From Dryocosmus kuriphilus (lineage: Eukaryota > Arthropoda > Insecta > Hymenoptera > Cynipidae): a DNA stretch of 64,000 nt. Made by a program: the position numbers and the translations under genes. Shown piece after piece: positions 47,750 to 57,561 of this stretch; position 1 is the first letter of the stretch; every line of letters starts with the position of its first letter. The notes under the pieces are model-generated. The model was not told the DNA's origin. It ran no database searches and saw nothing but the letters and a program-made list of their open reading frames with translations. The stretch lies in NCBI GenBank assembly GCA_038277395.1, contig CM076197.1:83747951-83811950 (forward strand). The letters run 5' to 3'.

Positions 47750-48355
47750 ATGTGTAAGTATATACACATTTATATAGATGTACTTTATAATGAAGAAGTA
47801 CTACATTTTCGAAATTGTACATTTCGAATCCTCTGCCTACAGTTTCCTGGCTGTTTGGAAGGAAGAAAGCCGAAAACGACGGCGGAATAGTCGTCTCATC
47901 ATCCTCGAAATCCCAAGCGGAAGAAGCAGAACCCGCACCGAGGTCGACAGAAACGGCGGAGAAAGAGAAGAACAAAAAAATAGAAAAATTCTGTGTCAGG
48001 AAAAAAGGTACGTTTGGCGCTCGATAATTACATCTTTTTTTTTAAACACATTGTACATTCGAACGCACAACAGCGCAGACGGCAGGAAAAGGAGAAGGAG
48101 GAGGAAAAATCTGGTAACCAACAGGCACCCCAGCTGCAGCTGCAGCACTACCAGCAGCACCAACAGTACCACCAGTACCACCAGTATCAGCAGTACCACC
48201 AGCTGCAGCATTACCTCCACCACCCTCAAGGTATGGAAATGTGGTCATCAGGATTCGGCTGCTCATCTTCTGCGTCGGCCATGTTCCCACCCCACGTGCC
48301 AGCGTATCCCTTCCCGCCGTGTCAATCCTGTGCATTCTGCCCTCCACGGTTTTAA
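47750..48355 (+). CDS. Unknown three-exon gene, paralogue 1 (MFSWLFG family)
   Basis: Seen: exon 1 ends ...AAG ATGT (ATG 47750-47752) at donor GTAAGTATAT. The 89-bp intron ends TCTGCCTACAG (47842). Exon 2 (47843-48007) joins in frame to read MFSWLFGRKKAENDG, then a Ser/Glu/Ala/Lys-rich tail to KNKKIEKFCVRKK, ending at donor GTACGT (48008). Exon 3 begins at about 48079 and reads RQEKEKEEEKSGNQQ, a Gln/His/Tyr-rich stretch (QHYQQHQQYHQYHQYQQ), SSGFGCSSSASAMFP and PAYPFPPCQSCAFCPPRF, then TAA 48353-48355. AATAAA follows at 48387. The exon 2 donor is phase 1 whereas the best acceptor (ending 48078) needs phase 2, so one base seems missing, probably in the A6 run at 48001-48006. A second long frame across exon 3 (to 48413) keeps phase 1, but it lacks the tail shared with paralogue 2. 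Function unknown: the product is predicted small, disordered and basic-acidic, with a hydrophobic start and a Cys-containing end. Confidence 0.6.
48010..48062 (+). repeat. Repeat-block fragment inside intron 2 of paralogue 1
   Basis: CGCTCGATAATTACAT followed by a T-run and AAACACATTGTACATT matches the segment just after the GC-rich hairpins in the composite element (for example 28632-28671, with CGCTTGATAATTACAT and ACACATTGTAGATT). About 45 bp with only a few differences, so the match is unlikely to be chance. Confidence 0.7.
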
Positions 48356-48444
48356 GAAGGACAGAGATGGTTCAAATGGATCGTGGAATAAATGTATTTT
48401 GTACACTTTATGAGTTCTTAAATTGAGGGCTCGGATGCAATAAC

Positions 48445-49286
48445 GTCCCACGCAGAAAAATATGTGCTTTGACAACGGTGACGACCGGTCCAGTACTGAT
48501 ACAACGCTAACGCTGTTACCCGATCGTCGATCGCCAACGCTGGGCCAGTACGGATACCAATATTGTTGCAGCGACCAATATGACCGCTGCTGCTGCGTCG
48601 GCGCAATGTACAGTAAGCCTTACGTTAACTAGAGAGTGTTAACTTGATGATCTATGTCAAAAGTCTGATTTCCCGCAAAAAAAAGTTCGTGCACATTTTT
48701 ATTATTTCGATTTTATGCTTGTGCACAGTCTTTATATGATGTCAGCTTCCACGAAGTAAGTATAAATCTAAATCTATTACAATATCCCATTAACTAAGCT
48801 CCAAAATGTAAATTTGTGTCGTCCTTTTTTTTTGATGAATTTTTAGAGGTTAGATATACTTAAAAATCGCCGCGATCCTGAACTTTAATTATAACTAATA
48901 ATAAGGATTTCATTTTATGTATTAATGTATTTTATTTATTAATGTATTTATGTATTTTATGCTCGCAAAACATCAAAATATCCCCAAAAATATGCACTGT
49001 ATAATAATACCGGTTTAGCACTGTTAAACAGTACTGGATCAGAATTGTATTCCAGTGTTGGACCAAGGTTGTATGCGAGTGTTGGACCAAGGTTATATGT
49101 CAGTAAACAAGGTTGTATTCGAGTACTGGACCAACGTTGTATGCCAGTACTGGTCGCCAGCACTGATACAACGTATCACGGAGTAATCATTCTAGCCTTG
49201 TCCCAACGGTTGGCGGCCAACGGCCGGCATCGGCAAACAACGTTGGCCCAGTACTTTGCCGATTGTTTTTTTCTACGTGGGGTCCT
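48445..49286. mobile_element. MITE-like element with internal repeats of AGTACTGG.CCAACG
   Basis: The ends GTCCCACGCAGAAAAA (48447 on) and TTTTTTCTACGTGGGGTCC (to 49288) are inverted relatives. Inside each end, words such as CCAGTACTGATACAACG (left) and TTGTAT.CCAGTGTTGGACCAAGG (right, about 24-bp spacing at 49035-49160) recur in both orientations. ATAAC flanks both sides (48439-48443 and about 49289-49294), a possible target duplication. No transposase frame. Confidence 0.5.
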
Positions 49287-49289
49287 ATA

Positions 49290-51060
49290 ACTTTATTTCA
49301 CCTGGCAGCGTTGGCCCCTGGGTAGTTTTTAAAAAAGTTTGGAAATAAATATTTTTAAGCTACATATGTCTATTCAAAATTTAATTGCACTAAAATAAAA
49401 AATATATTACTTTTTTAAAATATGTTTTATATTTTCTCGAGGTTTTTTTCTTATTTTATGTACATATTTTACATACATCAAGGTCACATAAAATGCACCA
49501 TAAAACTGAAAAAATATTTTATATAGGGTGTTCTTTCCATTCTTCCTTTGACAATGCCGTACACGTTTAAGAAAAAAGACTGCTACGAATACCTCAATAA
49601 ATTCGAAAATATATTTTAAAAAATTAGTATTTCTTATTTTAGTTGATTGTATAGAAACTATGCATAAAATATGAGTTTGTCCAAGTATTCTTAAATCTAT
49701 GTCTTACAATAAGAATTATAATATCACGTTATTATTAAGTTATTGTATGTATTAATTATTACGAAATATTGTTGTTATTATTATTAGTATTAAAGTTATC
49801 ATCTCATAAATCATACAGATTATTTTTCCTTCCTTAATCTCTATACAGTTCCAACCTGAATTTGCACCCAAAACCATGTGTCGATCGCGTGAAGACACCG
49901 CCTGCCGACCTGCCTGCTGAGCGTGAACGAAGTAAATCGCGATTCACGCGAAGTTCACACCGCGTCTGTCGGAGCTTGTGCTTCGTGCTGTATGCGTTAC
50001 ATACCTCTACATTTGTGCGTATGGAGTTTCTAAATGCAGCATCAAAGATTGAACAATGTAAGTAATAAATTTCTTGTTACAGCCCTTTCGACTTTCGTTG
50101 GAAAATTAAATTCATTATTTTTAATAACATTTTTGGATTTAAACTTTCGAGACACGTACTTTTAATGAAGTTAGTAAATTTGAATTGTATTAAAAATTAG
50201 AAAAGAAATCATACGAAAATTCAAAAATCACTGAAAAGAAATGTTTGCCGGAGAATGAAGTGATTACATTTTTCTTTGGTTCAAAAACCTAGCGTTAGAA
50301 TTTTAAGGCAAAAGCAACGGAACCGTTATAAAGCAGAAGGGAAGGACTATCGATTGTCCTTGTCTCTCTAAGTGTCACCCCCAGCAAACTCGTCAATTGT
50401 GTCTTTCCTATCCGTAAAACCATCCTGGCTGCGTCCCAAGTGGGTTTGAGAGAGAAAACGAGGACACAATAGAATCAAGAGTAAACGACTTTACCTCTCT
50501 CTGTTTCTCGCGCCCTCGCAAGGACCTGCTGTGTGAAAATTGTACAACAACGTCCAAATCGACTACTCAGTGCCGCATGAAGAAACATATTTTTAGGGAA
50601 TCATTAATGTTGCGTAATATAATGTTTTCTTCACCTTACATTTTCGCAGTAAATTTGGGATGAATAGAATTTATTCTATTTATTTATTTATATAAAATGT
50701 ATCATATTTTATAAAATTTATCATTTTTCTAATAACAAAATATAATCAGCACTAACCTTATTTCTCTCAGCCGCATCAGAAACACGATCACGATTTAATG
50801 ATAGTCTGCCTGAGATTTATAAATTGATATTATAATTAAACAAACGTTTTGCGGACTCAGAACTCTACACCTTAAAGAATCCTATGTAAATTTACAGTAG
50901 GGATAGGGGACATAAAGTTAGCAATGATTACTAGGGGAAATTTACGGAAATACTGTAAAAATATGAAGACAGTGTAAAATCACACGCAGATGGGAAAATT
51001 ACCAGCCGGTTGTTTGAGATGAATAGAATTTCACCATTTCAGTGTAAAATTGCAGGCGTA
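49290..51060. other. Mostly unannotated; one CG-richer possible 5' exon
   Basis: AT-rich except 49860-50057, which is CG-richer and ends at a strong donor (GAACAAT|GTAAGTAAT, GT at 50058). It could be a non-coding or short first exon of an unseen gene; there is no partner exon. 50340-50530 is pyrimidine-rich without a frame. Confidence 0.3.
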
Positions 51061-51114
51061 ACGTGACGATAGGTGTTTCGATTACTTGCTTATTACTTTT
51101 TTTCCCCCCATACA

Positions 51115-52440
51115 GTCCAAAATTGCGGAGTATGTGTTTAAAAATATTGAATCTAAAAACACTACACTTTTCTTATTTTATATGCAATAGGACCGTATAC
51201 GTAACGGGGGCATTCGCGGAACAGTTTTGGCGAATTTTGACACTGTCGCGGGCACTTTTTTGAAAATTTTAAATCATAATTCAGTACGTACCGATAAAAA
51301 AATTTTTCGCGAAAAACAAGCCTAATAAGATGAAAATTATAAGCAATAATTATTTAAATGAGAAAAAAAAACATTTTGACCGAGGCGAGAAAAAACACAC
51401 ATCACCACACCGGACTGGAGTATGTGTTTAAAAATATTGAATCTAAAAACACTACACTTTTCTCATTTTATATGCAATAGGACCGTATACGTTAAGGGGG
51501 GCATTCGCGGAACAGTTTTGGCGAATTTTGACACTGTCGCGGGCACTTTTTTGAAAATTTTAAATCATAATTCAGTACGTCTGGAGTATGTGTTTAAAAA
51601 TATTGAATCTAGAAACACTACACTTTTCTCATTTTATATGCAATAGGACCGTATACGTTAAGGGGGGCATTCGCGGAACAGTTTTGGCGAATTTTGACAC
51701 TGTCGCGGGCACTTTTTTGAAAATTTTAAATCATAATTCAGTACGTCTGGAGTATGTGTTTAAAAAAATATTGAATCTAAAAACACTAAACTTTTCTTAT
51801 TTTATATGCAATAGGACCGTATACGTTAAGGGGGGCATTCGCGGAACAGTTTTGGCGAATTTTGACACTGTCGCGGGCACTTTTTTGAAAATTTTAAATC
51901 ATAATTCAGTACGTCTGGAGTATCTGTTTAAAAATTTGAATAACGTGGACGAGTAGGTGTTTCGAATGACTTGCTTATTAATGCAAAAACACTAAACTTT
52001 TCTTATTTTATATGCAATAGGACCGTATACGTTAAGGGGGGCATTCGCGGAACAGTTTTGGCGAATTTTGACACTGTCGCGGGCACTTTTTTGAAAATTT
52101 TAAATCATAATTCAGTACGTCTGGAGTATGTGTTTAAAAATATTGAATCTAAAAACACTAAACTTTTCTTATTTTATATGCAATAGGACCGTATACGTTT
52201 AAGGAGGGCATTCGCGGAACAGTTTTGGCGAATTTTGACACTGTCGCGGGCACTTTTTTGAAAATTTTAAATCATAATTCAGTACGTCTGGAGTATGTGT
52301 GAATCTAAAAACACTAAACTTTTCTTATTTTTAAAAATATTGAATTTAAAAACACTAAACTTTTCTTATTTTATATTGAATCTAAAAACACTAAACTTTT
52401 CTTATTTTATAATAGGACCGTATACGTTAAGGACCGTATA
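51115..52440 (+). repeat. 166-168 bp tandem repeat array
   Basis: Units start with CTGGAGTATGTGTTTAAAAA and contain ATAGGACCGTATACGT(T)A, GGGGGGCATTCGCGGAACAG, TTTGACACTGTCGCGGGCAC and ATCATAATTCAGTACGT. Starts at about 51415, 51581, 51747, 51915, 52121 and 52288, with a related unit at about 51118-51285. The array contains one 130-bp non-unit insert (51286-51414) and a longer fifth unit carrying GTAGGTGTTTCGA, which is also seen at 51068. Past 52290 the units collapse to repeats of CTAAAAACACTAAACTTTTC. Adjacent units are nearly identical, implying recent amplification or gene-conversion-like exchange. Confidence 0.92.
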
Positions 52441-52450
52441 CCATAACGGG

Positions 52451-53834
52451 TGTAACGTCCGAGAGATATTTTTAATTTTTATTTTTATTATTTTTCTTTT
52501 TGACCTCACACCCTCTTCAGGTTTAACTACACCTCGCGAAGAGACTAGAGGTATTTGATCTCAGGTCTACCTTAAACACTTAGTCTAATGATTTACACAT
52601 CTAATCTTAAATTCTCAGCTGCATCTCATCCTATAGTCCTAGTTTAGCATTTAGTTATTACTGTCTTTCCATATTTCCAGAGATGTTGGCCACGTTGAAA
52701 ACACATTCAGTCAAATAGTTTTACAATCTATCCGGAAATAATCCCCAAGTCTAAACCTTTTGAGATATCTTTTCTGTTTCGGGTCGCTGGGTGCCTTAAC
52801 ATGCTCAATCTTAAAACCTTTGAAGCAATTCACTTTTACAGCAGGGGTTTGAACAAGCAAATTACATCGGCACCAAAATATGGTCGCCAGATTGAAACTT
52901 GGCTATCCGTTCAGACGGTCTCAGTCATAGCCAAGCACTAATCCGTACCGTCATTTATCACGGCCATAAAGAGATTTAAGTAAGCTGCAACCTTGGGCCA
53001 GTTAATATTTCCGATTTCGAAAATGACCATCCTTGACGTCACCACTCTGCACCCTCACCAGTCCGAAAGGGCGTGGGTCCTGTTTTGAACCTCTGACTGT
53101 AATTTTCCAAAAGATCCCTACTCGGCGGCTTGGGCCTTGCTGGGGTAAGTTGAGAGTGGAGGGACAGAAGCAGCCCTGACGAAAGGAAAAGATTCCTCGA
53201 GAGAGTCGATTTTTCGTCTTCAGCCTGACTGGACTGTTAGGTATCGGGTAGATTTCCGGGTGCGGTTCGCGTTGGATCCTTTGGGACGTAAACGACTAAA
53301 GCCGCGAGTATTCCGCGGGGCGCGAAACACGAGCGCGAGGTTCTTCACGTGAAGGCAAAAAAATCGTTCGCATTAGATTTAAAAATCATTTACTTTTGCC
53401 CGAGGATCATCTCGGTAATTATAATTCAATTAAAAATCGAGAAATTAAATTCGTTATGATAAACCTGGCTTCCTAAGACAACCTGGCACTCATCCCTGGA
53501 CTGTGGCATCATCTTGTAAGTTATTTTATTTTACTGTGGCGTTACTTTGCCGATCCTTCTTTATTTGATGAATTAAAGGCTTGCTACTCCCCAGCATTAA
53601 TCAATTGAAATTTCATTTCTCTCCTCGCCTTCATTCTTTGCTTAATTTTTACTCAAATATTGTAAAACAAGGTGGGACCTCCCTTCAACAGAACAAAACA
53701 CCCATCTTGAGGAGTTTCTTAGCCGCTCGAGAGACTTCTCTTAACGAAATAAAATTCATGATCATAGGTTCACTTTGAGTAATTCAATTACATTCATAAT
53801 AAAATCTTACTGTACGCCCACTCAGGACGTAACA
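52451..53834 (+). mobile_element. Solo LTR (1384 bp) with CGGG target duplication
   Basis: Seen: begins TGTAACGTCC and ends GGACGTAACA, imperfect inverted 10-mers with TG...CA. CGGG precedes (52447-52450) and follows (53835-53838). The tandem unit it interrupts shows the empty site at about 51195: TAACGGGGGCATTCGCGG with a single CGGG. AATAAA lies about 40 bp before the 3' end. Known: TG...CA ends and a 4-5 bp duplication define LTR retrotransposon ends; 4 bp fits Gypsy-type elements. No internal coding region or second LTR is present, so this is a solo LTR left by recombination. Alternative: an unusual DNA element with TGTAACGTCC ends. Confidence 0.8.
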
Positions 53835-53965
53835 CGGGGGCATTCGCGGAACAGTTTTGGCGAATTTTGACACTGTCGCGGGCACTTTTTTTGAAAATTT
53901 TTTATCATGATTCAGTGCCTCTGGACTATATGTTTAAAAATATAGAATCTGACAATATCGCATTT
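53835..53965 (+). repeat. Final partial unit of the tandem array
   Basis: GGGGGCATTCGCGGAACAGT, TTGACACTGTCGCGGGCACT and CTGGACTATATGTTTAAAAA continue the unit interrupted by the LTR, then diverge. Confidence 0.88.
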
Positions 53966-53984
53966 TTTTGGATTTTGGGAGAAA

Positions 53985-54053
53985 ATTCCTCGCCAGCTAC
54001 CTGAGTGACCCTACCCCCACTTCTGAGCACAGAGTACCCCTGACGCCCTGTAG
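53985..54053 (+). repeat. Left arm of an inverted repeat (partner 57263-57333)
   Basis: CGCCAGCTACCTGAGTGACC and CTACCCCCACTTCTGAGCAC are the exact inverse of sequence at about 57268-57320; the left copy lacks a TTGT and an AT present in the right. Confidence 0.9.
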
Positions 54054-54129
54054 CAACGTTAAACTCGTCGCTGCAGCTGGTCATCCGCCTCTTGCCGACT
54101 GGCTCCCCGCAGGGATGATAATCTCTTTC

Positions 54130-56590
54130 GAAATTAGTTACATTGATCTAGACTGGAAGTTCATTCACTAATTATTATATTTGTGAATGCACGTGCGTAT
54201 TACCTACTACTCCATTTAAATACAGAGACGTCAGTGAAACATTAGAGGAGGATATCTTTTCTCCCTCGATGTACTGAATGTTTAATAATTTCAATTGGTA
54301 AGTAATTAAGATTAATCAATCGAATATAGAAAACTTGACAATTTACAAAAGTTGCATTATTATAAAATCTAATTGAATTTGAAACCTCTCCAATTCTCGC
54401 TTGTTCAAACTTTGTAAATTGCAATAAAATAATTTGAAACTTAAAACTCTTTTTAATTCATGATATGAAATTATTATATCTAATAATTTGAAGTAACAAT
54501 TTAGAATCAAAATATAATTGTTGTTTATGTTACATGTTTTCTGTCTTCTATATCGCACATTATTATATAGAGGATTTCCAGATTGCAATGCATACATTTG
54601 ATGATAAAGTAATATGAATTTTATTATATAATATATAATTTGAATTTTAAAGAAGCGAATTTAATTTCGTAAGTTTTTAATTACAGTTAAAAATGTTGAT
54701 AAACAAATTATTACTTGAATTAGACTTTTATATTTTTTTTACATATCAATTTTGAAAACAAATACTCTGCGTATTATTATTAGATAACCACATAGAAAAA
54801 GTTAAACAATAAATATAACCTATAAAAAAAACGAGTAACAACTTTGGAATTTTAGAAAAATCTGAACAACAAATAACTCATATTGAAACTGATAGCTATT
54901 TTAATTTGAAATTGTTAATCGCATTATAATGAGCATTTAAATTCTAATAAAGGAAAGACACTTTATGTACTATCATCACACTCATCACATTTTCAGAAGT
55001 AAGGTTGGGTAGGCAAGGTACAGTTATCGATTTTAAAAAAAGAATTAGTTGCACCGCAAATTTAAAATGTTCCAATTTTGTCTTCACCAATCGTTTCGAA
55101 ATCGTTTGGAGCTGTTTGGAAGTCTATCACGAAACATAAGTGATTGTGACAATGATGATAAAATTTAGTTTTTAAAAACAGATCTTCCTAACTATGTACT
55201 TGTACTGAAACACGATATATAACGACTTGTAACTTCCATGGGAAGTCTTTGTTCAAATGAGTTTTACATTGTTTAGTTTTTAAGGCTTGAATCTGAAACT
55301 CTGATACTGCAATGCTATATTAATATTTAACAAAATTTTTGAACAAAATATGATATTTTTAAATGTACGTTTCTTTAAGCAATTTTAGTTTAAAAATTCC
55401 GATTTTTTAATAATATTGTTATCAGTTTTTGCAAGTAATAATAAGATATCCAATACAAATGTCTTCCAACAATTTTTTATTATTTTTCAAATTTAAGGAA
55501 TATATCAATAATAGTTACTGCCATATTTATTCACTCTATCAAGATAAACCGATTGACCTATTTTCAAAAACACTTACATGATAAACTGTAGTTATGATAT
55601 ATGTATATCGTTTTTTTTCAATTTTTGAAATATCGCGGTATATAGCAAGTACTAAATTGGTATTTAAATTTTTTGATAGTATGAAATTTCTGGGATATAT
55701 ATTTTTCATGGTACATGACAGAACTCTTTGAATTTAAATTTCGTGGCAAAAGGAGTAGTGTAATTAAATTAAAAATGTTAACAAATACATCCTTTATTAC
55801 ATGAAAAACTATACTTTTTATAAAACTGTTACATTGTCCTATAATTAAGTGCTGTAATTTCATGTTTTATGTGAACGATTGGTAACAAAAAAATTTGAAA
55901 TTTTTAAATTTGCGTTGCAGCTCATTTTTTTTGAAAAATAAATAACTTTTTGAGTTTTCACCTCTAAACGATAAAATTTTATTTCCAAACACCTCTATAC
56001 GATGTCCAAACGATTCCTTATAAAAAACAAATAACTTTTTTACATTGCAGTGTTATCTTCACGGAGGTACTTTTTAGTTCGTAATACTCAGTCTTACCAA
56101 CGTAAAAAAATTACTTCAGCATACAAATCTAACCTTTCACGAATTATCTAGATCGGGTCACATGACACTGAGAATAAAAACATATTAATTACGTTGTTCC
56201 TCAAAATTAGAAGACTCCTTCTGTGGAAATTTTCATAGTCAAGGCTTCTGTGAATACAAGGAACAAAAAAAAACAATTTCAAAAAATGTGATCTCAGTAA
56301 AAATTGAAAAATTATCAGAGGATAAAAGTTACTTCGCCATGCAGAAAACACATTTATTAATTTTTGAAATTTGATAAGGACAAGTAAGTGTTAAAACACA
56401 TTTGTATATTTTTTGCATGTTTAAATGAAACAAGAATGTATTCATACGTTCGAAATATTTGGTGTCCCTGATTATTACATCTATTATACACTTGGCGCCA
56501 AATGCTCATAGCATTGTATTAATTCATGTAATAAGTCTGCAGTGAGCGTAATAAATCAGGGCACCCATAAATTTATTTCGAAGGAGATTA
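54130..56590. other. AT-rich, no gene seen
   Basis: No open frame with codon structure, no recognisable motif and no strong repeat. Spacer within the inverted-arm region. Confidence 0.5.
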
Positions 56591-56595
56591 TTATC

Positions 56596-57333
56596 TCTTC
56601 TGGGACTACAGCGTCGGTGCACCCGAACTGCGCCAGCGGTCAGACTTTTACCTGCAAGCGGCCCTCTTCCTTCGCTTCCTGAACTGCGCCAGCGGCCAGA
56701 ATACAATGCCTATCCGTCTAATGGAGTGCTCCTCCTACTTCCACTGACTGGAGGGTGATGCCTATTGTCCTTTGTACAATTAGGAATATAATATTCAAAT
56801 ATTGAATTTTTGAAAGCTTAGTATTATTTTTTACGTGTTCTTATGCATTTTAAAGAACCAATTTGGCCATTACCAAGTGTCTAAAGATTGAAGTACCCCA
56901 CATCCCTCAAACCCCTTATATTTTCCAGCTGGTTAATAATAAATAGCTGTTTTTAAACTTATTAATGCAAATAACATATCGGTGAAATCACCAAGGACCG
57001 TGGATTTTGGATATAATGTTTTTCTAAATTGCAAGATTAGAATTTTTATATCTTATTATGTATATTATTGTGCAGGGGACAATGGGCATCGTTCTTCAGG
57101 CGGAGAAAGTGGGAGGAGCACCTGAAGATACCTCTGGCGCAGTTCGAGCTATCTGAAAACTACCTACTTTTAGACCTTTTTCGGCTGGCGCAGTTCAGGT
57201 TTCAGTTTGGCAGGGTGGTTGACCACTGGCGCAGTTCGGGTGCGCCCTACAGCGTATCAGGGGTACAACTCTGTGCTCAGAAGTGGGGGTAGGGTCACTC
57301 AGGTAGCTGGCGACGAATTTACCGCTGCCCCGA
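56596..57333. repeat. Inverted arms carrying five CTGGCGCAGTTC words
   Basis: The right arm has CTGGCGCAGTTC at about 57136, 57186 and 57227. The left arm has the inverse GAACTGCGCCAG at about 56626 and 56682. GGTGCACCCGAACTGCGCCA (left) pairs with TGGCGCAGTTCGGGTGCGCC (right). The right arm then continues into the sequence paired with 53985-54053. This suggests a fold-back element broken into pieces, ending about 230 bp upstream of the start codon of paralogue 2. Confidence 0.7.
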
Positions 57334-57561
57334 TCTAGCTAGCGGCTAGCCCTAGTGTCTAGACTGTGTAGAGTGTAGACCACCCACCTAGACACGCTCT
57401 TGGCTCAGGCGAGATACAAGAGGCTCCCGAACTTCAGGTATTGTCTGTCCCTATTATGCACTGCTTTTCACCTGTTCAGCTACTTAGTTGCACTTCTACC
57501 CTAGAGCAGTGAAGAGTGAGAGAGTAGTGAGACCCATCGAGACTTTCATTCCATTCGCAAA

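Noticed and set aside
47700..47975. Minus-strand frames antisense to paralogue 1
   Set aside because: Shadow frames of the plus-strand exons, without splice sites of their own.
50040..50066. AACAATGTAAGTAAT as a third ATGT-type first exon
   Set aside because: The GT lies directly after AAT, so the exon would not end in ATGT as in the two genes; no partner exon.
51422..52186. Open frames repeated across the tandem array
   Set aside because: Unit length is not a multiple of three and frames break at each junction; no similarity to known proteins.
51115..52440. CRISPR-like array
   Set aside because: Repeats are long contiguous satellite-type units without unique spacers, in a eukaryotic genome.
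55100..55135. GAGCTGTTTGGAAG resembling the WLFG exon start, as a third paralogue
   Set aside because: No acceptor, no frame continuation and no tail; chance match.
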